NCBI GenBank assembly: GCA_033720735.1
Contig: JAWWBX010000314.1
Span: 1 to 5,281 of the forward strand
DNA length: 5,281 bases
Origin: B8-G4 sp033720735
GTDB lineage: Bacteria > Bacteroidota > Bacteroidia > Chitinophagales > Saprospiraceae
Reading direction: 5' to 3'
This document shows positions 1-5,281 of the stretch, piece after piece. The position numbers and the translations under genes are program-made. The notes under the pieces were generated by a model. It saw only the letters and a program-made list of their open reading frames with translations, had not been told where the DNA came from and did no database searches. How positions within the stretch are numbered: position 1 is the stretch's first letter; each line of letters starts with the position of its first letter.

Positions 1-150
1 GCGTTCTTTGCGCGGCTCCTTGCGGCCTTTGCGTGAGATTCCCCCATAGTCTGCCAATGAGCGTCTGCAGACCCAGGCCCCATTTGCGGAATCTGCGGAA
101 TCTGCGAGAAAATGATCATCACATATCCGCTGAAAAAATCCAACCTCCCT
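1..150. repeat. Long direct repeat, copy 1 (left end may be cut by the window edge)
   Basis: This 150-bp block recurs at 278-427 with an offset of 277 bases and only two visible differences: base 80 is C here and T at 357, and base 126 is T here and A at 403. It opens with three loose iterations of a CTTTGCG-like word (about 5-33), carries a 9-bp tandem TGCGGAATC (85-106), and ends in an A-rich then pyrimidine-rich stretch (131-150). No credible protein is encoded on either strand. Because it begins at base 1, the repeat may extend further left. It resembles the dispersed low-complexity intergenic repeats seen in many Bacteroidota genomes; that comparison is from memory. Confidence 0.93.
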
Positions 151-156
151 AATCCT

Positions 157-205
157 TTGCGGCCTTTGCGTGAAATCCCCCCACAATCTACCAATGAGCG
201 TCTAC
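157..205. repeat. Diverged partial copy of the long repeat
   Basis: Bases 157-205 align without gaps to bases 20-68 of copy 1 (offset 137) with six differences, at copy-1 positions 37, 40, 47, 49, 53 and 67. All six are transitions: four G to A and two T to C, read from copy 1 to this copy. It lacks the 9-bp tandem and the A-rich end of the full copies. It is probably an older duplicate of the same element, giving an arrangement full copy, partial copy, full copy. Confidence 0.85.
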
Positions 206-234
206 GGTCTTTAGGCAGCCCCACTAGATAGACG

Positions 235-257
235 CCAGATACCAGATGCCAGATGCC
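235..257. repeat. 7-bp tandem repeat (CCAGATR)
   Basis: Three consecutive units, CCAGATA, CCAGATG and CCAGATG, are followed by a further CC. They lie in the unique segment between the partial copy and the second full copy of the long repeat. The array is too short to be functional by itself, but it shows that this intergenic mosaic is built from several different short-period arrays. Confidence 0.8.
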
Positions 258-277
258 GAGTTGCTATGGCGATCTCT

Positions 278-427
278 GCGTTCTTTGCGCGGCTCCTTGC
301 GGCCTTTGCGTGAGATTCCCCCATAGTCTGCCAATGAGCGTCTGCAGACCCAGGCCTCATTTGCGGAATCTGCGGAATCTGCGAGAAAATGATCATCACA
401 TAACCGCTGAAAAAATCCAACCTCCCT
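278..427. repeat. Long direct repeat, copy 2
   Basis: This is the second near-identical copy of the 150-bp block at 1-150, with its own 9-bp TGCGGAATC tandem at 362-383. After base 427 the copies part: copy 1 runs into the diverged partial copy, while copy 2 runs into the 46-bp leader of the DUF4331 gene. Any promoter of that gene must therefore lie in the short leader or inside this repeat. I could not find a convincing Bacteroidota promoter (TAnnTTTG with an upstream TTG) in either. Confidence 0.93.
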
Positions 428-438
428 CCAATCCCGTA

Positions 439-473
439 GGTACAGGTAATATTCTTCATCAAAATCCTGTATC
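439..473 (+). other. Possible leader hairpin abutting the start of the DUF4331 gene
   Basis: Bases 439-446 (GGTACAGG) can pair with 466-473 (CCTGTATC), giving eight pairs with one G·U wobble around a 19-base A/T-rich loop. The stem ends exactly at the base before the ATG at 474. A stem this short can arise by chance, so a regulatory role is only a possibility. Confidence 0.3.
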
Positions 474-2603
474 ATGAAAATCATCCTTACCCGCGTCATC
501 AAACGTACCGGAGCCCTGCTGCTCCCGGTATTTCTCCTGATGACTGCTTTCGATGCCAGTGCTTCCAGCCACCGGGAAGCACCCTACATCGCCGACGACC
601 CACTGGCCGATAATGTGGACGTCTATGCGTTTCGCAGCCCCGACAACCCGGACATGGTGACCATTATTGCCACCTACGTCCCCGGTCAACTGCCGCACGG
701 CGGGCCCAATTACTATCATTTCGGCGAGGATGTCCTCTACGAGATCCACATCGACAACAACATCAACACGAATGGTGATGACATCATCTATCGCCTGACC
801 TTCGATCGAGAGATCCAGGATCCGACGACCTTTTTCAATGTGCGCCTGGGCGCCGAGAATCTCAAGACGACCTACATTTTGCGCCGGAGTACCGACGGCG
901 GCAAGAGTTTCCAGACCATCATTGATGGCGGGGTCGTACCGCCCTACAACATTGGTCCCCGTTCTATCGAGGGTGGTGCCGGTCTTGGGACGACCTATGA
1001 CATGTTGTTTGAAGGTGCGATCACGCAAGCCAACACTGGTGAATGGGCGTTTTGCGGACCAGTCGACGATCCATTTTTTGTCGACCTGGGTGGGATCTTT
1101 GATCTCGGTGACGCACCACGTCAGAACGGCCAAGCACGTGACGGTCTGGCCTGTTTCAATACCAGTGCGATCGCATTGCAGATCCCCATTTCCACCTTGC
1201 AGAAGGACGGTAAGCGCGCCGACGAGGCCGCAAACATCCTGGATAGTGACTTTGTGATCGGCGTATGGGCATCGGCCAGCCGCCAACGCATCCGTTTGCT
1301 CACTTCACCCAATCAGATCGAACGCTATGGAGTCGAACGTGCTTTTGGTGGATGGCAGCAGATCTCACGTCTCGGCATGCCGCTCACGAATGAGGCCGTC
1401 ATCCCGATCGGCTCGAAAGACGCGTGGAATGCCAACAATCCGTACAACGAGAACCCTGACCACTACCAGTATTTCTACAATCCGGAGCTCGCCCTGTACA
1501 TGGACGACAGCCAGTTTGGCGCGGCAGTACCTGCCTTTGCGCCGCTGCGCATCCAGTCGGCATCACTGGGCGCCTTCGATTTCCGGAATGGGGCCGACGG
1601 CCTGTACATTTTGAAAGGTGACCCTGCACTCTCTGGTACGGCACTTGACGATGCGATCTTCGGGACGGTCCTGCTGCCCGGACCGGGGCTGCCGCGCTCC
1701 GTTGACATTTGGCCGGCCTTTCACACAGGCGTGCCCAACCTGGCACCTTATCACCTGGCGACCGGTAAAGGCGGCAACCCGCTTGCCGACGGGAAACCAT
1801 TTGTCAACAACTTCCTGCCCAATGGCGGGGATATGTTGCGCCTCAACATGGCCGTGCCACCGACACCGCGTGACGACGAGAACTTCAGCACGCTCGGTCT
1901 GGTCTGGGCAGCTGTCCTGGGATTGACAGATCCGACGTACAACGGATCAACGGATATCGAGTTCATCCCGAATATGGATGGTTTCCCCAATGGTCGCCGT
2001 CTGGAAGATGACGTTACGCGGATCGAATTGCAGGCGGTCAGTGGTATCGTGCTTGCAGCGATCGGGCTGTGGTACGATGATTTCGATGCCAACGACCCGG
2101 ATGCCAGTCCGTTGACAGATCAGCTGATGGGCGTCCTGGGGTATACCACCGGTGTCGAAGCGAATGATACCACCTTCCGCGACGCCTTCCCGTACGTGCA
2201 GCAGCCGTGGAGCGGTACCAGCAAGTGCAGCGGCAGTCCGGTCGACCAGATGACCGACAACGCACAGGAGCTTCCTTCAGATGTCGTGAACACCCGCGCG
2301 GTGCAGGAGTTCTCCGGGCTGGGTGTTGGCCGTGCTGAGACTGCCGATGTGTCCGTTTATCCAAACCCGTTCACGGCCTCTGCCACGATCTCATATCGTC
2401 TGAAAGAGAGGTCAGATGTCAAGGTCCTCGTGCATGATGTCGCCGGCAATTTGGTCAACACCCTGGTGTTGGGATCCCAGGATGCTGGCGCGTATTCCTA
2501 CGAATGGCAGGCAGCCGGTGTGCCTGATGGCACCTACACTACCAGCCTGTACACGGACGGACAGTTGGTCCAATCACTGCGCACCGTAAAGGTGAGCCGA
2601 TAA
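474..2603 (+). CDS. Secreted DUF4331-family protein with C-terminal T9SS-type sorting domain
   Basis: The protein is 709 residues. Residues 1-30 form a signal peptide: basic start (R7, K10, R11), hydrophobic core about 13-26, and an Ala-Ser-Ala cleavage site at 28-30. The mature chain begins at the family hallmark SSHREAP (31-37). Further DUF4331 signatures follow: HIDNN at 92-96 with a D/N-rich loop that could bind a cation, DDPFFVDL at 198-205, DGFPNGRR at 502-509, and FPYVQQPW at 572-579. A linker of roughly 40 residues leads to a beta-rich tail (626-709) starting VSVYPNPF and ending in basic residues, as in T9SS type A sorting domains; an FlgD-like Ig fold is a related reading. The protein should thus reach the cell surface or medium through the Sec system and then T9SS. 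The family has no biochemical function I can name. The ATG at 474 is chosen because it gives a complete signal peptide; no Shine-Dalgarno precedes it, as is normal in Bacteroidota. Confidence 0.95.
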   Translation: MKIILTRVIKRTGALLLPVFLLMTAFDASASSHREAPYIADDPLADNVDVYAFRSPDNPDMVTIIATYVPGQLPHGGPNYYHFGEDVLYEIHIDNNINTNGDDIIYRLTFDREIQDPTTFFNVRLGAENLKTTYILRRSTDGGKSFQTIIDGGVVPPYNIGPRSIEGGAGLGTTYDMLFEGAITQANTGEWAFCGPVDDPFFVDLGGIFDLGDAPRQNGQARDGLACFNTSAIALQIPISTLQKDGKRADEAANILDSDFVIGVWASASRQRIRLLTSPNQIERYGVERAFGGWQQISRLGMPLTNEAVIPIGSKDAWNANNPYNENPDHYQYFYNPELALYMDDSQFGAAVPAFAPLRIQSASLGAFDFRNGADGLYILKGDPALSGTALDDAIFGTVLLPGPGLPRSVDIWPAFHTGVPNLAPYHLATGKGGNPLADGKPFVNNFLPNGGDMLRLNMAVPPTPRDDENFSTLGLVWAAVLGLTDPTYNGSTDIEFIPNMDGFPNGRRLEDDVTRIELQAVSGIVLAAIGLWYDDFDANDPDASPLTDQLMGVLGYTTGVEANDTTFRDAFPYVQQPWSGTSKCSGSPVDQMTDNAQELPSDVVNTRAVQEFSGLGVGRAETADVSVYPNPFTASATISYRLKERSDVKVLVHDVAGNLVNTLVLGSQDAGAYSYEWQAAGVPDGTYTTSLYTDGQLVQSLRTVKVSR

Positions 2604-2613
2604 ATCAAGTTTC

Positions 2614-2648
2614 AGAATGGTTGCCTGGTCACGGGCAGCCATTCTTTT
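2614..2648 (+). terminator. Rho-independent-type terminator hairpin after the DUF4331 gene
   Basis: Bases 2614-2625 (AGAATGGTTGCC) pair with 2634-2645 (GGCAGCCATTCT) over 12 positions with one U·G wobble. Two more pairs (2626·2633 and 2627-2632) close a GUCA tetraloop. The T of the last pair starts a run of four T's (2645-2648), and an A-rich stretch lies upstream. The hairpin begins 10 bases after the stop codon, a good position for a terminator. Only 22 bases separate the T run from the next gene's ATG, too few for a full promoter, so the next gene probably depends on read-through or on a promoter inside the DUF4331 gene. Confidence 0.75.
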
Positions 2649-2670
2649 CAACTCCTTACAATTCAAGATC

Positions 2671-3927
2671 ATGAAGACTTCACACATCCTTGTTTTTTAC
2701 TGCCTTGCGATCATCCTGGTCCTTTTCGGTTGTGCCGGCGTCGATAGCCAGCCACCCGGAGAGAAGGATGAAACAATGGCAACTGATACAGATCCATGGC
2801 CGCAGCTGCTGGTGCGGAATGACGCACTTTCCGGAGCACCCGAGTGGGAGGCTACCGTGGCGGCAGTCAACCAGGCCAGCAGTGCCTTGATCAGCAATCC
2901 TGAAGACGCTGCCGCCCTGCTGAAACTGGCGAAGATCTACACCAACGAAGCCCGGGTGACCGGTGAGCATGGTTACTACTATCCCGCCATCCTCGACCTG
3001 ATCGACCGGGCACTGGCTTGCCGCACGATCAGTGGGGAGCAGCGGTTGGATGCCTACGGATTGCGTGCCAACACGCTGCTTTCGCAACACCGCTTTGCCG
3101 ATGCCCTGGAGGCCGCGGAATACGCTGTTTCTCTCAATCCGGACAAGCCCTCTGCATACGCCGCACTTGTCGACGCCTGTGTCGAAATGGGACATTACGA
3201 GGCTGCCCTTGAGCACGCCCAGACGTTGCTCAACATGCGCCCGGACCTTGTCTCGTATGCACGGGCTTCTTACCTGCGGGAGATCCACGGTGACATCGAC
3301 GGTGCGATCGAAGCCATGAAAATGGCCGTCAACGCCGGTTACCCGGGGCGTGAGAATGCCGAATGGGCGCGGATCACCCTGGCCGAAATGCTGGCCAGGT
3401 ATGATGACCCGGTCCTGGCAGAGCGATTGTACCGCGAAGCACTTGAAGTACGGGACAACTACCCGTTTGCCCTCGCTGGTCTTGCCGCCTTGCATCTCGA
3501 TGCAGGCCGGTATGCGGACGCGGAATCCTACTATCTGCGTGCTATCGAGGTGATCCCCGAGTTCAGTTTTCAGGAAGGACTTCTACAGGTGTACCTGGCG
3601 ACGGGACGCACCAGTGAAGCGCAGGAAGCCTATGCTGAGCTCCTTGCCATGCTTGAAGATGACATGGATCATGGACATATCATGAACATGGAATACGCCG
3701 AGGTCCTGTTGACCTATGGCGATGCACCGGAAAAGGCGCTGCCGTTCGTACTCAAGGAGTATCAGGAGCGGCCTGAGAATATCGACGTCAATCTCCTGCT
3801 GGCAGAGATCTACGCAGCACTTGATCAACCGGCTAAGGCACGCGCGCATCTTGAAGCTGCACAGGTTACCGGTTCGCAAAACCCAGAGCTACTGACTCTC
3901 TCACAAACACTTGCCATGCTGCAATAG
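2671..3927 (+). CDS. Tetratricopeptide-repeat lipoprotein
   Basis: The protein is 418 residues. It has a lipoprotein signal peptide with a hydrophobic run at 6-19 and a lipobox LFGC, so Cys21 is the predicted lipid-bearing residue; F at position -2 is slightly unusual. After a flexible, acidic segment (about 22-55) almost all of the rest is helical TPR repeats. The clearest units are near 127-160, 161-193, 194-227, 229-263, 264-297, 338-370 and 371-405, with the usual spaced small residues and a Pro near several unit ends. TPR arrays bind other proteins and have no catalytic residues; this one would be anchored at the outer membrane. An in-frame ATG at 2617 would add 18 residues, but it lies inside the upstream hairpin and would bury the signal peptide, so 2671 is preferred. 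From memory, TPR proteins of this type often neighbour DUF4331 genes, so the partner may be the product of the gene just upstream. Confidence 0.92.
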   Translation: MKTSHILVFYCLAIILVLFGCAGVDSQPPGEKDETMATDTDPWPQLLVRNDALSGAPEWEATVAAVNQASSALISNPEDAAALLKLAKIYTNEARVTGEHGYYYPAILDLIDRALACRTISGEQRLDAYGLRANTLLSQHRFADALEAAEYAVSLNPDKPSAYAALVDACVEMGHYEAALEHAQTLLNMRPDLVSYARASYLREIHGDIDGAIEAMKMAVNAGYPGRENAEWARITLAEMLARYDDPVLAERLYREALEVRDNYPFALAGLAALHLDAGRYADAESYYLRAIEVIPEFSFQEGLLQVYLATGRTSEAQEAYAELLAMLEDDMDHGHIMNMEYAEVLLTYGDAPEKALPFVLKEYQERPENIDVNLLLAEIYAALDQPAKARAHLEAAQVTGSQNPELLTLSQTLAMLQ

Positions 3928-3951
3928 ACTCCTGTTGACACCACAAATGGG

Positions 3952-3990
3952 ACGCGCGACCTCATGCCTTTGGTATGGGGTCGTCTGCGT
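3952..3990 (+). terminator. Hairpin downstream of the TPR gene (terminator-like, no T run)
   Basis: Bases 3957-3968 pair with 3972-3983 over 12 positions around a TTT loop. Two of the pairs are wobbles (T3962·G3978 and G3966·T3974). An outer stem of four pairs (3952-3955 with 3987-3990) extends it across a small internal loop. Both wobbles are stable G·U pairs in a plus-strand RNA but would become A/C mismatches in a minus-strand RNA, so the structure fits rightward transcription. It starts 24 bases after the stop codon. No T run follows, so it may protect the 3' end or act in Rho-dependent termination rather than as a classic terminator. Confidence 0.55.
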
Positions 3991-3994
3991 ATTA

Positions 3995-4085
3995 GAGATG
4001 AGGGAAAGATTGGGGAGAGATTTGGAGAGATGAGGGAAAGATTGTGGAGAGATTTCGAGAGATGATGATAGCGTGAGAAAGATTG
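3995..4085. repeat. 32-bp purine-rich tandem repeat, two full units plus a broken third
   Basis: Unit 1 (3995-4026) and unit 2 (4027-4058) share 30 of 32 bases; each contains GAGATGAGGGAAAGATTG. A third unit starts identically at 4059 but is interrupted, and the AAAGATTG core reappears at 4078-4085. The plus strand is almost wholly purine apart from scattered T's. A related phrase, GATGATGGAGAGATTGT, appears at 4131-4147. No protein is supported here on either strand. Confidence 0.85.
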
Positions 4086-4095
4086 CAGGCGGCTT

Positions 4096-4107
4096 CCCCT
4101 GCAGGGG
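4096..4107. other. Perfect 12-bp palindrome CCCCTGCAGGGG
   Basis: This is a self-complementary site between the purine-rich tandem repeat and the 8-bp array, in an otherwise G-rich stretch (4086-4127). It could be a protein-binding dyad or simply part of the repeat mosaic. Nothing nearby tells which. Confidence 0.4.
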
Positions 4108-4164
4108 TCAGGGGCGCGGGAGGCGGATAAGATGATGGAGAGATTGTATCAAGGAACCGACAGA

Positions 4165-4182
4165 GGCGAATATCCGTTCGCC
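4165..4182. other. Small perfect hairpin, 6-bp stem
   Basis: GGCGAA (4165-4170) and TTCGCC (4177-4182) are separated by six bases. The stem is short and no T run follows. It lies between the two tandem arrays in the gene-free stretch and may be incidental. Confidence 0.3.
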
Positions 4183-4204
4183 GACCTGCTGGGCTGGAAA
4201 GATG

Positions 4205-4308
4205 AAACCGAAAAACCGAGAAACCGAGAAACCGAGAAACCGAGGAACCGAAAAACCGAGGAACCGAAAAACCGAGGAACCGAGAAACCGAGAAACCGAA
4301 AAACTGAC
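4205..4308. repeat. 8-bp tandem array, 12 units of (A/G)AACCGA(A/G) plus one degenerate unit
   Basis: Twelve uninterrupted 8-base units cover 4205-4300. They differ only at the first and last base (A or G), and a decayed unit, AAACTGAC, follows at 4301-4308. Units 6-9 alternate to give a 16-bp higher-order period. Because 8 is not a multiple of 3, the array reads through in several frames on both strands, which creates false Lys/Pro/Arg/Glu-rich or Phe/Leu/Ser-rich proteins. It ends about 110 bases before the start of the downstream lipoprotein gene. Arrays like this are prone to slipped-strand length changes. Confidence 0.95.
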
Positions 4309-4356
4309 GCACCGTCAGACAGCTCACAAACCCAACCTGACCATTCATATACCTCA

Positions 4357-4426
4357 GTTTCATCTGTGCACGACGGCGGATACATTGTTGGCATGATCCG
4401 AAAATCTAAAACCGCACAGATGAAAC
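4357..4426 (+). promoter_or_regulatory. Perfect 13-bp inverted repeat enclosing the lipoprotein start codon
   Basis: GTTTCATCTGTGC (4357-4369) is the exact reverse complement of GCACAGATGAAAC (4414-4426). The right arm contains the ATG at 4420-4422. The 44-base spacer holds a second, nested stem: 4377-4381 with 4396-4400, then, past a bulged A4382, 4383-4385 with 4393-4395, closed by a 7-base loop. An A-rich stretch (4401-4413) lies unpaired just before the right arm. If transcribed as one leader, this fold would pair the start codon and hinder translation of the downstream gene. A protein-binding or recombination site is the alternative. Confidence 0.6.
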
Positions 4427-4947
4427 GATTGACATTTCCAATCCTCGCAATCCTCGTGTTGGCAGGGTGTTCGAAAGAGGACGTAGCAGGTCCTGATCCA
4501 AATATTCAGGGTCAGTACAATATTTACTTGAGCGGCGATCGCAATGAAACCTACGAGAATGGTAAGGTGACCCTCTGGAATCCCGGCCCGAATGGCGATA
4601 TCATCACGCTGGGACCTGAAGAGGCTGGACAAGGTATTGACCCGGATGATCCGACTGCTCAATTGACGATCATTTTCCTCAACGACGGCCAGAACGGCGA
4701 CCAACAAGACATTGTCCAGGTCACACTTCGCACCAAAGAGATGGCGCAGGGTTCCTATACGCACCAGTTTGAATACGAAGGCCAGACCAGCCCAGCGAAT
4801 TGCCCGGTTCAATCAGGTCTGCTGATCCAGGAGAGTGGGGACAACTTTATCAGAGGTGCCTACTGCTTCGAGCTGGAGTTGTTTGCCGGAGGGGCGGATG
4901 AAACGATTACCGTTCAGGGTAACTTCATCGCGATCTCGCCATTCTGA
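4420..4947 (+). CDS. Small, probably surface-exposed lipoprotein of unknown function
   Basis: The protein is 175 residues. Its signal peptide (MKRLTFPIL start, hydrophobic 6-15) ends in a classic lipobox LAGC, so Cys17 is the predicted lipidated residue. The next residues, Ser-Lys-Glu-Asp (18-21), place a Lys and two acidic residues as in the lipoprotein export signal described for Bacteroidota such as Capnocytophaga, which directs lipoproteins to the outer face of the outer membrane. The rest has alternating hydrophobic patterns of a small beta-sandwich or barrel. Cys128 and Cys149 could form a disulfide once exported. I recognise no family with confidence; the C-terminal pattern recalls lipocalin-like domains of small Bacteroidota lipoproteins. 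The frame is open back to an ATG at 4132, but that extension runs through the 8-bp array and would bury the signal peptide, so 4420 is chosen. The start lies inside a 13-bp inverted repeat. Confidence 0.85.
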   Translation: MKRLTFPILAILVLAGCSKEDVAGPDPNIQGQYNIYLSGDRNETYENGKVTLWNPGPNGDIITLGPEEAGQGIDPDDPTAQLTIIFLNDGQNGDQQDIVQVTLRTKEMAQGSYTHQFEYEGQTSPANCPVQSGLLIQESGDNFIRGAYCFELELFAGGADETITVQGNFIAISPF

Positions 4948-4974
4948 TTCCCTTGATCCCAAAGCCGTTCAACG

Positions 4975-5281
4975 ATGTTACGCATTGCTACCACCTTGTT
5001 TGTTCTTTTCCTCGCATCAGCCATGTACAGTCAGTCCGTTGGCATCAACAGCGACGGCTCCATGCCCGATGCCAGTGCCATCCTCGACGTCAAGAGCACG
5101 TCGAAAGGCCTGCTCATTCCCCGCATGACGGCCGCCCAGAGAGGAGCAGTCGCTGCGCCAGCCACGGGGCTCCTTGTGTACCAGACCGACGGGAATCAGG
5201 GCTTGTGGGTCTATGACGGCTCGATCTGGAAGCAAACTGCTGTCGATCCGATCTTTACACTGGATGGCGATACGATTTCCA
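4975..5281 (+). CDS. Exported protein, N-terminal part (cut by window edge)
   Basis: 102 codons are visible and the frame is still open at the right edge. Residues 1-20 look like a Sec signal peptide (LRIATTLFVLFLASAMYSQ), with cleavage likely around residues 16-20. The mature start, SVGINSDGS, followed by ASAILDVKS (33-41), KGLLIPRMT (44-52), and TGLLVYQTDG (64-73) is a module found at the N-terminus of many exported Bacteroidota proteins, often large ones with beta-helical or collagen-like middles and sometimes an S74-type chaperone domain at the end. Which kind this is cannot be seen here. The ATG at 4975 is the first in frame after a stop at 4954-4956. The 27-base gap from the lipoprotein gene holds no terminator, so the two may share a transcript. 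No Shine-Dalgarno is present. Confidence 0.88.
   Translation, partial: MLRIATTLFVLFLASAMYSQSVGINSDGSMPDASAILDVKSTSKGLLIPRMTAAQRGAVAAPATGLLVYQTDGNQGLWVYDGSIWKQTAVDPIFTLDGDTIS

Noticed and set aside
1..427. CRISPR array
   Set aside because: Repeat lengths and spacings are irregular, there are no uniform spacers, and no cas gene is visible.
224..502. Minus-strand open frame through the repeat mosaic
   Set aside because: Its protein is a direct translation of the repeats (Arg/Lys-rich and Ser/Ala-rich runs), and it overlaps the start of the DUF4331 gene. The repeat explains it fully.
459..1286. Long open frame (275 codons) on the minus strand opposite the DUF4331 gene
   Set aside because: It lies antisense to a well-supported gene, has no signal peptide or recognisable motif, and is explained by codon bias of the sense gene.
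2617..2670. Upstream ATG for the TPR lipoprotein
   Set aside because: It lies within the terminator stem and would add 18 residues before a good signal peptide.
2680..3495. 271-codon minus-strand open frame opposite the TPR gene
   Set aside because: The sense strand has clear TPR repeats and a lipobox; the antisense product shows no domain.
4340..4392. Promoter-like words (CATATA near 4346, TACATTGT at 4381-4388)
   Set aside because: Neither has a partner element at the right spacing; TACATTGT misses the TAnnTTTG consensus and has no TTG about 20 bases upstream.
3992..4394. Minus-strand Phe/Leu/Ser-rich open frames
   Set aside because: They are translations of the 8-bp array and the purine-rich repeat; the low-complexity composition has no other support.
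4132..4419. 96-residue N-terminal extension of the small lipoprotein
   Set aside because: It runs through the 8-bp array, giving a Lys/Pro/Arg/Glu-rich stretch, and would place the lipoprotein signal peptide in mid-protein.

Overview
The window looks like a chromosomal stretch from a member of the Bacteroidota, or a close relative that uses the type IX secretion system (T9SS). Four signs point there: a C-terminal T9SS type A-like sorting domain on the first gene; a lipoprotein with an acidic SKED motif right after its lipid-bearing cysteine; a fourth gene that opens with the VGIN/ASAILDVKS/KGLLIPRMT module common in exported proteins of Saprospiraceae-type genomes; and no Shine-Dalgarno sequence before any of the four starts. 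Family-level placement is inference.

Layout. Bases 1-473 hold no gene. They are a mosaic of repeats: two 150-bp near-identical copies (1-150 and 278-427), a diverged 49-bp partial copy between them (157-205), and small tandem arrays with 7-bp and 9-bp periods. Gene 1 (474-2603) encodes a secreted DUF4331 protein with a T9SS-type tail. A strong hairpin followed by four T's sits in the 67-bp gap before gene 2 (2671-3927), a tetratricopeptide-repeat (TPR) lipoprotein. Bases 3928-4419 are again gene-free and structured: a hairpin just after gene 2, a 32-bp purine-rich tandem repeat, a 12-bp palindrome, a small hairpin, an array of 12 eight-base units, and a perfect 13-bp inverted repeat whose right arm contains the start codon of gene 3. 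Gene 3 (4420-4947) is a small, probably surface-exposed lipoprotein of unknown function. Gene 4 starts 27 bp later (4975) and runs off the right edge.

How the parts fit. All four products carry export signals, so this is a cell-envelope or secreted-protein neighbourhood. Genes 1 and 2 are probably one expression unit, with the hairpin between them either ending gene 1 transcripts or setting the ratio of the two. Genes 3 and 4 have no visible terminator between them and may be co-transcribed. No enzyme active site is recognisable, so no pathway can be assigned. The least ordinary parts are the two repeat-filled gaps and the fold that could pair the start codon of gene 3. I found no tRNA, rRNA, CRISPR array, transposase or phage gene.
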